Source: Kitagawia praeruptora (taxonomy: Eukaryota; Streptophyta; Magnoliopsida; Apiales; Apiaceae). From it: a stretch of DNA of 64,000 bases. Shown here one piece after another: positions 56,901-64,000 of this stretch (position 1 is its first letter; each line of letters opens with the position of its first letter). Position numbers and translations under genes: made by a program. The notes beneath the pieces were generated by a model. It ran no database searches. It was not told the DNA's origin and saw only the letters and a list, made by a program, of their open reading frames with translations. The stretch lies in assembly GCA_037693485.1 (NCBI GenBank), contig CM075354.1:64651501-64715500 (forward strand), given 5' to 3'.

Positions 56901-56989
56901 GTAACCTTCGGTGCTCTGGGAGGAGATGTGTTCCCCTCATGAATCTGTCGTTCAGAACGGGTTGCTTCGCTATCCGAGTTGCCTGACAT
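50972..56989 (-). CDS. gag-pol: Tat-2 gag-pol polyprotein (Ty3/gypsy, Tat lineage), intact
   Basis: 2,005 codons, no interruption. Start chosen at ATG 56989 (MSGNSDSEAT), the first ATG after the PBS and the counterpart of the Tat-1 start. Domains by residue: Lys/Glu-rich N-terminus 1-210 with a KKKKKKAKKSKKSK patch; gag domain about 225-385 (AHQWFKRLPADSIGSW); CHHC zinc knuckle 492-505 (CDFHDNNGHNTADC); protease with D642 in DNGSS; RT with YVDD at 1143-1146; RNase H; second archaeal-type RNase H starting near 1436 with D1440; integrase zinc finger H1658, H1665, C1696, C1699; catalytic D1728, D1788, E1824. From RT onward the alignment to Tat-1 appears gap-free, while the N-terminal third differs in length and composition. 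Catalytic residues are all present. C-terminus identical to Tat-1 (WNAEHLKKYYQ). Transcription would start in the LTR at 57035-57900. Confidence 0.95.
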   Translation of the reverse strand: MSGNSDSEATRSERQIHEGNTSPPRAPKVTKAAMMEILKTVGERLSTLEQASSKKKKKKAKKSKKSKVTPKQLNFEESDNGEEVPDDGGEPKQDNGDEDMENPEKSKTGSKDRTGSKEKKKTKTGGSSKKKKKDKDPSVEIIEEESTDSDEDTEESSAAESQEEEGTSKKTKAEAIGEVTAEDVKKILAQLKDEKNLAVNPITASPFTKKVRKSALPRSYRPSNELKFDGTTDPIEYLSRFDTEMDVYQVKEATRCRLLAATLQGGAHQWFKRLPADSIGSWASMGKLFVTQFRASVAFAPPTNTLANIKQRPSETLTEYFKRFNAEVPKVRKASEETIKNFLIAGVKGGSDFWKALQGKEPETLADFYAQAEPFRLVEESLAELRKDPDFVRQSVSKRSRQRSPNGRDNKKVVSRTSQVKPEAVNPTKPVMSQVPPPASYNSNKHERPVYETFTPLVAPIDHIYAVNEKSSWFKKPFRTGPPGNKNERPYCDFHDNNGHNTADCRHLRDLIETLIRQGQLSEWVAQEGKKYKDEKTQKTQTQEPVVMEGPPKAGCIRTIIGGPHIGGSSRNAMERYTREAKERPLTSIYNLSQRSPRLFEGEDADITFTEEDASWVHHPHTDALVVEAGIGSYEVHRVLVDNGSSVNLLSYSAFKKMHFLDKDLTPTNDTLYGFTNNQVPIKGKIRLPVTLGDKPCCITQLAEFIVIEENMNYNAILGRPILKEMRVITSIYHLTMKFPTPNGVGIVRGCQYESRECYTKALQHAARAAKLPEPMDKVPDSFPGKNPDKITLDLRSTPLEGFVSASCRAIRIEEIIEEEPHAEIPVFRGPDTPYLLIESAPPTDKDGDVCMVEGLDEEKPRKLKHNGSNEDSQPASKRRNVMHEVQEPSTVQEPQEDSTTEMEVDLDPRMPETMVKAGPAGETLDVKINDKDGTKVLKIGAQLDPALKESLITFLGKNLDVFAWCHADMEGIDPRVMCHKLNIDPEKKGVRQKRRPVSGERAQALKEEVDRLLDAGLVKESFYPVWLVNPVLVKKPNGKWRTCVDFTDLNKACPKDSFPLPRIDQLVDATAGHALLSFMDAYSGYNQIPMYEPDQEHTSFITDRCLYCYVCMPFGLINAGATYQRLVNMMFKDQIGHTMEVYVDDMLVKSKEAVDHVKHLEEMFGILRKYRMKLNPQKCVFGVESGKFLGFMVNHRGIEANPAKIKALIDMRSPRTVREVQSLTGRVAALNRFISRSTDKCQEFFKAIKKGNKFEWTAECEIAFGKLKEHLGSPPLLAKPVDGETLILYLAVSEYSISAVLVREENGQESPVYYVSKRLLDAETRYTGMEKLVFALILASRKLRPYFQAHKIEVRTSYPLKQVMHRPETSGRILKWAVELGQFDIEYKPKTAIKAQALADFLIEFPPHVEVTGQEGPKEVVEKQADNDNCAPWWTLYVDGAANSGGAGAGIELVSPEGHQLYSSIHFAFKATNNDAEYEALIAGLKLALEMKVENIRVFSDSMLVVWQIRGGFQARGPRTDLYLRYSQELIARFKEVKLDQVPRGKNTKADALAKLGSQRESTLLGVIPLQIQEQPSVFKEEVMDIEFPVEDSWMTPIHRYLDKGELPPNQSDIRKLRYHAARYVIYDGVLYKRGFNQPLLKCVAGEQCKYILEEIHEGVCGNHSGGNSLAMKVLRQGYYWPTIKADATKFVQACNNCQRFANFDSRPVAPIKPIVSPWPFAVWGIDLIGELPKGKGGVKYAVVAVDYFTKWAEAEPLAKITASKLTEFVFRAIVCRFGIPQKLISDNGKQFDSRELRGLCEQFGIQKAFSAVYYPQSNGQTEAVNKIIKHTLKTRLEDKKGSWPEELPGVLWSYNTTPRTTTGESPFSLTYGCEAMVPVEVGTGSLKRKYFDPESNEVNHRLYLDMVEELRADSQVKLAAYQQRVRRYYDKKVKARPFKVGDLVLRKVMPNTRVLAHGAFGANWEGPYQIKSAIWEGTYHLMDMDGNLIPRAWNAEHLKKYYQ

Positions 56990-57015
56990 CTTTTCCACTC
57001 TTAAGATATTAACTA

Positions 57016-57034
57016 CCCCTCCTTCTAGCGCCAA
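57016..57034 (-). promoter_or_regulatory. Tat-2 primer binding site
   Basis: Minus strand TTGGCGCTAGAAGGAGGGG starts directly after the 5' LTR end. Same place and TTGGCGC start as in Tat-1; the tRNA is not identified. Confidence 0.65.
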
Positions 57035-57900
57035 TGTTGATGAGTGGATTTCGTAATCAACTTATGTGAGGTTTACAGGTAGTTGTATAGGCTAGCGATC
57101 AACTGTTCTATGAAAAGGTTTGGGTTGTGTTTGTGGGGGTTGAGCTGAGCTCGAGGGTATCTCCAATAATCTCAGGTGCCTTTAGAGAAAATTAGAGAAC
57201 TTAATGCGTCGTACCCTGAGGTGCCTACGTACCCTTGTATTTATAGGGATCAAGCTCACGTAGTTCTAATATGATTCTGTCTCTTACTGGAATAGCTGTA
57301 TTCGGTCACCTAGTTCGTGTTGGACTCAGGTTCCTTTAGAGCCTTTCACGAACTAGTTTGGCTAAGTGGAGTAGAACTCGAGTTCGTACTCCACTTATGA
57401 TTCTCTCATTGGTTAGAGTTATTCTAGGATCATCTGCGCCCTAGAATTATACTCAGATACCAATTTGTTTATCTGTTCTAGATGACTCCTAGAACTTTCT
57501 GTTGGCAACTCGTAGGAACCTGGTGCTCAGGAACCTACGTTTCAGGAGCCTGTTTCTCAGGGACCTCCTTATTTCGGGACATATCGCTTAGGGACCTCCC
57601 TTTGGGTGTCAGTACCTGCACAAATAACAAACTAGTTAGACTGGATAACTCTTCGTATGCTTTTATCATCTCTATGGCTATTGCTATGTTAACTCGAACT
57701 CTTCTGCTTGGAGGAACCTGGTCTTCTAGTGCTTAGCTCAGCTTCCTATACATTGGGAACCTCTTGATACTCATACTTCCTTAGTCATTTCTTCTATCTG
57801 ATCTTCATAACTCATACTGGATCAATCTTCTAGCTTGTATGGACCGGATCCTATAGCTTAATGGGCCTAAATCTAGCCCATGGAGATTTTGGGCACAACA
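57035..57900 (-). repeat. Tat-2 5' LTR
   Basis: 866 bp, TG...CA, two differences from the 3' LTR by eye (57188 and 57706). Minus-strand TATA-like CTATAAATACA at 57236-57246. Confidence 0.92.
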
Positions 57901-58001
57901 AATAATATTAATTTCGAAGATAATGATGACACCCTATTCCGTCGCATAAAAATTTGCTTTTGAAATTCAATATTGACAGGCATTTGCAAAGTTTGACATT
58001 G
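57901..58001 (+). repeat. 100-bp Helitron-internal unit, copy 2
   Basis: About 90% identical to 44890-44989. Its first five bases are the right target duplication of Tat-2, so before the insertion the two units were directly tandem. Confidence 0.75.
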
Positions 58002-58568
58002 GATAAGTAAAGTTAACATTTGTGAATCTTTTTTTTATTATCGTTGACATTATAAAATACATGATTGCTTAATTTGTTATTAAATTTAACTGTGTGATGA
58101 AAAGAATTAGAATATAAACAAAATGAAGATCCTCTTACACATTATCAACTTTTAAACTCTTTAAAGTCCTTTTACTTTTTTCATATACCAAAGTATAATG
58201 TTAACATATTTCTTATAATAAATATTTATAAATATAAATAAAACTAATTAACATTCTTATATCCCGTCTCCCGTCTCATAGCATACATGCATGATTAATT
58301 GATTAATTGATTAGTAATAGTATAAGAATGTGCTTAATTGTTAGAATATTAATTTATTCTAACACAAAATAATGAAACAACGAATTTATAATTTTTTTAT
58401 TGATTTAATCGATCAAATTGGTTTGATTCAATTTAATCGAGTTGGTCACACCTCATGTATAATTTGTTCATGTACAAAAGTAAATTCTACGATATCTTCT
58501 ATTTAAATTGTGGATGTTAATCGAAAAATATATACTTCAATATCTCATGGTCACTCATTACGAATTTA

Positions 58569-59171
58569 TTAAAAAGGTAAAATCATTTATTTATTGTTAT
58601 CGAAAAAAATTGCAATGATTTTGAATACGATTGAAATAACACGATCTAAAAAAATTTATTTTATTATTTTACCATAAAATAATGATACTTTATATAAATA
58701 ATGATATTTTATATTAAAACAATAATTATAATGTACTAATATAGATTGCTAAACTTTTATATTAAATATGAAATAAAGTGTATTTAACATATATTTAATA
58801 GATACAATTAATGATTAATTAAATTCAAGAAAATTATTTAAATAAAAAAGTCAAGAATGTTAAAATTCAAGAAAACTATTTTGAAACTTAAGTGAAAGCC
58901 TCTCCGATCTCCTCCTGCTATTATAATATATATATATAGATATAGATATTTTATATTAAAATAATAATTATAATATCCTAATATAGATTGCTAAACTTTT
59001 ATATTAAATATGAAATAAAGTGCATTTAACGTATATTTAATAGGTAAAATTAATGATTAATTAAATTCAAGAAAATTACTTAAATAAAAAAATCAAAAAT
59101 ATGAAAATTCAAGAAAACTATTTTGAAGCTTCTGAGTGAAAGCCTCTCCGATCTCCTGCTATTATAATATA
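58569..59171 (+). repeat. Helitron-end sequence duplicated in direct orientation
   Basis: 58690-58935 and 58947-59171 are direct copies of the same ~235-bp Helitron 5'-end module (GAAAGCCTCTCCGATCTCCT near the end of each). 58569-58755 recurs at 60152-60336, on the far side of the next Helitron. Borders are set by eye. Confidence 0.6.
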
Positions 59172-60151
59172 CTAGGCAACTTATCCGCGCTTCGCGCGGT
59201 GCATAAATTTTCCTTTTAAAATATTAAAAATAGATAAATTATTTTTTATTATTTTTAAAAATTAATTGATCTCTTAAGAATTTTTAAAAAATAAGATTCA
59301 AAATAATTTACATAAATTTATAAGTTTGAAGGTATTCTCTTTATATATCTAATTTTTTGAAAATCTCAAAAATATCATAAACATAAAAAGTAGTAATTAT
59401 AATACAAACGTAGTCTTTACGATCAAAAGTTATAAATATTATATATAATAACACTTTTTAAAGCCGACACCCCTCCCATAACATACATGTTCAATTGTAG
59501 TGTAAGAATTTATTTAATTAGAATATTAATTTATTTCGACACAATTTAATGAACAACGGGTGTATAACTTTTTTATCGATTTAATTTATCGATAAAATTG
59601 GATTTTTTTCAATTTAACCGGTTTGGTCATAACCCATGTGTAATTTATTCATGTGTAAAAATAAAAAACTATTTGTATTATTTTTATTATAGGTGTTAAG
59701 CGAAGATTTACATACTTCTATAAATTATTACAATTTCCATAATCACTAATGATAAATATTGCTTGAGAAGTTAATGGTAGTCTATACTACAATTTTCCGA
59801 AAAGAAATTGGAGCGGTATTCGATAGGGAATAAAAAAGGACGCAATGTAAACAATTTTTAATCGTCATTTTGCCTAAAAATAAAATTAATTATATATGTA
59901 ATTAATATTTAATACTGAAATAATAATTATAATGCTCAAATAAAGTTTTATAATTTCTTAAATAAATAAAATAAATTTAATACATATTTATTAGGTATAA
60001 TTAATGACTAATCAATATGTCATTAAGAGCTATTTAATGCAAGAAAATAATTTTAATTAAAAAATCAAAAAAGCGAAAATTCAAGAAAAATACCTTAAAA
60101 GTTTCTGGTAACTTTCCGATCTCCAGGCATTATAATATATATAGATATAGA
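59172..60151 (-). mobile_element. Complete Helitron, about 980 bp
   Basis: Minus strand 5' end TCTATATCTATATATA at 60151; 3' end hairpin CCGCGC-GAA-GCGCGG (59185-59199, perfect 6-bp stem) and CTAG (59172-59175). Host A (59171) and T (60152) flank it. No coding capacity. Ends match the Helitron at 44656-58946. The right border may shift by 6 bp because the terminal motif is repeated. Confidence 0.7.
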
Positions 60152-60336
60152 TTAAAAAGGTAAAATCATTTATTTATTGTTATCGAAAAAAATTGCAATA
60201 ATTTTGAATACGATTGAAATAACACGATATAAAAATTTTTATTTTATTATTTTACCTTAAAATAATGCTACTTTATATAAATAATGATATTTTATATTAA
60301 AATAATAATTATAATGTCCTAATATAGATTGCTAAA
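60152..60336 (+). repeat. Helitron-derived segment cut by Tat-3
   Basis: Begins TTAAAAAGGTAAAATC and matches 58569-58755 almost throughout. It stops at the Tat-3 LTR start (60337) in the middle of the module. Confidence 0.6.
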
Positions 60337-60833
60337 TGATATGGGCTGAAAGTAAGCCCTAAAGACACATTTAATGTGGCATTTATTAGACCTAGAATGG
60401 TCCAAACGTGGGGCCCACCAGATGGGCCCAAACCCTAACTATAATATTAATTTCGTAATTAATATTAGGGGTAATAAACAGCTCAGCAAATAAGAGTCAA
60501 ACAAGGATATTACTCTTGCCTGACTTAGCCTCCAAGATACATATTCCAACATGGAAACTGACTCCTACAAGGAAGGGGTCTAGAACCTTCCTCAAGGCGG
60601 TGGCTTGCCCACCAAGTCACCTACTCCTACCATAATTCCTAGGCTTCTCAGCCTATATAAAGGGTCTGACCCCTCATTCTCAGAACTACGTTTTCTTGGC
60701 TTGATTCTCTAATACAGAGATACGTAGGCATTCTGTGAGGACCGTTTAGTCTCGAACGCAGAAGCAGCCATTAAAGCTTGAAGCTCACAAACCCTAGTCG
60801 TCATAATCATAACCTAGTTTTTATTCCACAACA
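60337..60833 (+). repeat. Tat-3 5' LTR
   Basis: 497 bp, TGATATGGGCTG...CCACAACA. TATA box CTATATAAAGG at 60653-60663, so transcription likely starts near 60690. The left border is set by TG and by the point where the Helitron module stops. The target duplication cannot be checked. Confidence 0.75.
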
Positions 60834-60835
60834 TT

Positions 60836-60853
60836 TGGCGCCGTCTGTGGGAA
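60836..60853 (+). promoter_or_regulatory. Tat-3 primer binding site
   Basis: TGGCGCCGTCTGTGGGAA two bases after the LTR end. This is a PBS form common in plant Tat-type elements. Confidence 0.85.
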
Positions 60854-60866
60854 AAAGACATCAACC

Positions 60867-63418
60867 ATGGTTCAAACACGAAGAACAGCACCAAGCACTA
60901 CCGAGCCAATCGCTACCGAGGCTCTACCTCTAAGCTCTGCTCCGCCTGTCACTGAACAAGTACCCCCAACCACAGGGGCGATCACTCAAACTCAGGTTTC
61001 TCAACCTCCAGGGACGAATCCCCATGTCGAGAGAACGTTACCTATGGTCGTTCACCCAGGTCAAGGAACCAGCTCCCTCCAGACGCTGGTCTCTCCTCTA
61101 GTTGATCCCAGTTACCCACCACCAGGGGTACAGATCCATACTACGGATCTCCCCGTGAGTACTAACCCGATGTATGGCCTGCCTAACTACCCTCCTTGAC
61201 CCAGTGGTCATGCCTTGTAGATCCGAGATCGAGTGTATCTTGATTACTCTGGCCCCTATACTGACGATTCATCAACTAATGTTGATCGTGATGAAGCCCC
61301 AAGAAGGCGACGTGCTAGCAGAGAACCCCGGAGGAGTCATCAAACTGTCTATGATGGACCCCCGTCTACAACTGCGGAAAGAATCAAGGCTTATGAAGCC
61401 GAGATTTTAAGATTAAAGGAAGATATGGCAAGAGAACAAGCTAGGTCAAATCAGACTCAACCTCCTCCAACATCAGGACCGATTCCCTTTATAGATTTGG
61501 AGAGGCCTTCAAGAAGGCAAAGAAGGGCTGATGCCCCAACTGGAAAAACAACAAGGGTGGAAACCCCCAAGAGCAACCCCAAGGATCTGATGCCACTTGG
61601 GGATCCTGATGATCCCACACCCCCGTTTACTGAGGAGGTGATGAATGCTCGTATCTCAAAGAAGTTCAAGATGCCGACAATTAAGGCTTATGATGGAACG
61701 GGTGATCCCGCAAACCATGTTAGGACGTTCTCAAATGCACTGCTGTTGCAGCCTGCAAGCGACGCCTTGAAGTGTAGGGCGTTCCCTCAAACCCTGTCGG
61801 GCATGGCTCAAAGATGGTATAGCCGCCTACCTACGAATTCGATTGGCTCTTTTAAGGAGTTGAGCGCCGCTTTTGTCAGCCAATTCATTAGCGGGAGAGT
61901 TCATGAGAAAAGTTCTGCATCCCTTATGTATGTGGTACAAGGGAAGAACGAAAATCTGAGAGACTACCTTAAGAGGTTCACCAAGGAGACTTTGAACATC
62001 ACTGATCTGGAGAATAAGGTGGCCATGGTAGCCCTGGAACACGGAACCACTGATCTATTCTTTAAAAGGTCATTGGCGAAGCATCCTCCTGAAAACATGG
62101 CTGAGCTCCAACGAAGGGCTGACAAGTACATTAAAGCTGAAGATAGCATGAAGAAAGAAGCCACAGTAAGTGAGGGAGGAGGTAACAACGACTTCAAGAA
62201 GCGAAAGCAAGACCAGGAGTATGATGACCTGGAGTATGATGCTAGGGACAAGTATCCCCGAACTAGCGAGGACTCCGACTATACCCCTAAGAAGAACCGA
62301 AGAAGAGTTTGGGACCAAGATTCAACGACTATGCAAGATTGAATGCTCCTAGGAGTCAGATCTTGTTAGATATTGAGAAAGACAAAGATTTTCGATGGCC
62401 GAAGCCACTTAGGGGTGATCCCGCAAAGAGAAACAAGGGTCAGTACTGTAGATTCCACCGCGATGTGGGGCATGATACAGATGATTGCAAGAAACTCGAA
62501 GATGAGATCGAGTTCTTGATCCGTAGAGGGAAATTGAGCAACTTCACTAAGGGTGAAGATCGTGTTAATCGAATTAGAGATTATAACAGAAGGGATGACG
62601 ATCGTGATCGTAACACACAGCCCCGAGGGCCAGTTATCAATATGATCTGGGGAGGCCCGACAGCGGCCGGTACAACTCGAAACTCTCGAAAGGCGTACGC
62701 CAGAGAAGTGATACACATCGTGGGAGAGGCCCCGAAGCGGGCTAGGACTGAAATCACACTTGGTTTTGATGATTCTGATCTTGAAGGGGTGAAGTTCCCC
62801 CATGACGACCCGTTGGTCATAACTCCTGTAATTGGAAACTCAGAAGTGAAGCGAGTCTTGATAGATAATGGAGCTTCCGTTGACGTTCTATTTCATGATG
62901 CATTTGTGAAGATGGGTTACAATGATTCTCAGTTGACCCCAAATAACATGCCTATATATGGATTTAATGGCGTAGGATCTAAAGTTGAAGGGACTATTCA
63001 ATTGCCTATGACTATTGGACAGGAGCCCAAGAAGGCCACTCTGATGTTGAACTTCCTGGTAATCAAGGCGGTTTCAACGTACAACGTTATCCTCGAAAGG
63101 GCTGGACTTCATGCATTCAAGGCTGTTGCCTCAACTTATCATATGAAGATCAAGTTCCCAACCCAGAATGGTGTTGAAGAACATAAAGGCAATCAAAAGA
63201 TGGCACGAAGCTGTTATGTAGCCGCGTTAAGGCCTGACGGAGTCGGGGGGCAGGTCCTTCCAGTTGAAGACATGGACATCCGCAGTGATAAGGAACACAA
63301 AGAAAGTCCAGAAGAGGACATCACACATAAGCCTCGAACAGCCATCAAGGCTAAGGCATCAACTGACTTCGTGGTTGAATGTAACATTGGCAACCAAGAA
63401 GTCGGGGGCAAGAGATAG
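60867..63418 (+). pseudogene. Tat-3 gag-protease, broken, fused to the RNase H linker
   Basis: Starts at ATG 60867 (MVQTRRTAPS), 13 bp after the PBS. The frame is cut by TGA at 61197-61199 and TAG at 61218-61220, then runs in the same frame to 62342. A one-base frameshift near 62310 moves it into the frame ending at 63418. Gag domain: YDGTGDPANHVRTFSNALLL and MAQRWYSRLPTNSIGSF (about 61690-62130). CHHC zinc knuckle CRFHRDVGHDTDDC at about 62447-62488. Protease VLIDNGASVDVLFHD at about 62854. After MARSCYVAAL and an acidic stretch, the frame reads HKPRTAIKAKASTDFVVE, which corresponds to the linker between RNase H and the second RNase H in Tat-1 (YKPRTAIKGQALADFLLEF). The whole RT and RNase H are therefore deleted. 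Confidence 0.8.
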
Positions 63419-63479
63419 TACCCCAAGAAGAAAGTGAACTTCAGAAGAAGAATGAGGAGACTAGAAGGAGTAGTAGGTG

Positions 63480-63548
63480 CTCTATTTTGATGGAGCATCA
63501 AAAACAAAATCAAGCCATGCAGGCCTAGTCTTGCAAAGTTGGACTTAG
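63480..63548 (+). pseudogene. Start of the second (archaeal-type) RNase H, truncated
   Basis: Reads LYFDGASKTKSSHAGLVLQS and then a stop. This is the first strand of the second RNase H, as in LYVDGA of Tat-1. It is out of frame with the preceding ORF and nothing of the rest of the domain follows. Confidence 0.7.
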
Positions 63549-64000
63549 CTTCATATTTATCTAGTAGAAGTAGAAATAAGGTTCGATGAAACCATGCAGA
63601 GCATGTCGCTCTGAGTAGGACAGTAGTACTCTATATAAAGGTTGAACCCATTTATGTTATTAATGCAAGTTTGCTTTTCGTTCTATGATTCTATTTATGT
63701 ACCAAGCACCTGATGTGTGTAAGTCAAAGATGACCAAGTACCGAAAATAAAAGAATATACAAATGGAAGCAAACAAACGCATAAATAAAACTCTGAAGGG
63801 TCGAGAGTTAGGTTACAGCACAACCAAATAAGTGTTACAATTCCTTGAAGGATCCGGGATAAAAGACATCTGGCAATCAAAGCCATGCAAGGCTGTGGAG
63901 GCTAAAGACTAGCCACTTTTTAATGTTTTCAAAAATGACTTGGATGGAGAATCTAAGGTAGAAGACCAATAGAGAACCTTAAACAATGATCAAGAAGTTC
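63549..64000. other. Unassigned 3' interior of Tat-3
   Basis: No integrase motif in any frame. A TATA-like CTATATAAAGG occurs at 63632-63642 but no LTR border is seen next to it. Probably non-coding 3' sequence of the element. Confidence 0.4.

Larger units (their letters stand above)
44995..57900 (-). mobile_element. Tat-2: Tat-lineage Ty3/gypsy element, intact, with antisense gene
   Basis: A complete 12,906-bp element with 866-bp LTRs (44995-45860, 57035-57900) that differ at two bases by eye. Target duplication AATAA at 44990-44994 and 57901-57905. Same plan as Tat-1: 5' LTR, PBS, one long polyprotein, two purine motifs, minisatellite, antisense gene, PPT, 3' LTR. LTR and non-coding sequences are mostly unlike Tat-1, while the proteins are clearly related, so these are two families of one lineage. 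Confidence 0.92.
44656..58946 (-). mobile_element. Helitron (about 1.4 kb) carrying the Tat-2 insertion
   Basis: On the minus strand the 3' end is hairpin GCCGCGC-TAT-GTGCGGC (44668-44684), then CTAG at 44656-44659, then a host T. The 5' end is TCTATATCTATATATA with its first base at 58946, preceded by a host A. The repeated AT near the 5' end leaves its border uncertain by 6 bp. Removing Tat-2 leaves about 1,385 bp that match the Helitron at 1-1203 in reverse complement. No Rep/helicase ORF, so non-autonomous. Confidence 0.65.
60337..64000 (+). mobile_element. Tat-3: gypsy derivative lacking RT and integrase (continues past window)
   Basis: 5' LTR 60337-60833, PBS TGGCGCCGTCTGTGGGAA, then a damaged gag-protease. 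After protease the sequence jumps to the linker that normally follows RNase H, then to a short start of the second RNase H. RT, RNase H proper and, within the window, integrase are absent. Motifs place it in the Tat lineage but in a different family from Tat-1 and Tat-2. The 3' LTR is outside the window. Non-autonomous. Confidence 0.8.

Overview
This is a window of plant nuclear genome made almost entirely of transposable elements. I find no host protein-coding gene, tRNA or rRNA. The evidence for a plant, probably a eudicot, is the element repertoire: a SIRE/Maximus-type Ty1/copia element, Tat-lineage Ty3/gypsy elements with a second (archaeal-type) RNase H, chromovirus-like LTRs whose primer binding site matches initiator tRNA-Met, and Helitrons with hairpin + CTAG ends in AT-rich DNA. 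The species cannot be fixed from the sequence.

Layout. 1-8339: AT-rich DNA holding the 3' part of a Helitron (ends 1203), a probable solo chromovirus LTR (1753-3773) and an old LTR relic (about 7340-7964). 8340-34253: a decayed SIRE-type copia element on the minus strand. Its integrase gene was split by a much younger Tat-lineage gypsy element, 'Tat-1' (16692-29749, minus strand, target duplication GTGTC). 34448-35015: a complete 568-bp Helitron. 35495-44232: a non-coding, chromovirus-like LTR element (target duplication TTAAT) whose two LTRs differ by a 2-kb block. 44656-58946: a second Helitron carrying 'Tat-2' (44995-57900, minus strand, target duplication AATAA). 58947-60336: more Helitron pieces, including a complete 980-bp one. 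60337 to the window end: 'Tat-3' on the plus strand, a gag-protease derivative without reverse transcriptase or integrase.

Tat-1 and Tat-2 share one plan. In element orientation it is LTR, PBS, one long gag-protease-RT-RNase H-second RNase H-integrase ORF, two purine-tract motifs, a minisatellite, then a separate gene on the opposite strand that converges on pol, a polypurine tract, and the 3' LTR. Both polyproteins are open over more than 2,000 codons and the LTR pairs differ by only one or two bases by eye, so both look recently active. The opposite-strand gene has a TATA-like box, a 5'-UTR intron whose acceptor abuts the ATG, a first coding exon resembling the 'putative gypsy type transposon' domain (recalled as PF04195), and a coiled-coil last exon. 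In Tat-2 the coding exons join in phase to give 648 codons.

Relative ages inferred from LTR divergence and nesting: Tat-1 and Tat-2 youngest, then the chromovirus-like element, then the copia element, with the solo LTR and LTR relic undated but probably older. The most unusual content is the conserved antisense gene, the different minisatellites at the same place in the two elements, the repeated polypurine motifs, and the Helitron pieces.
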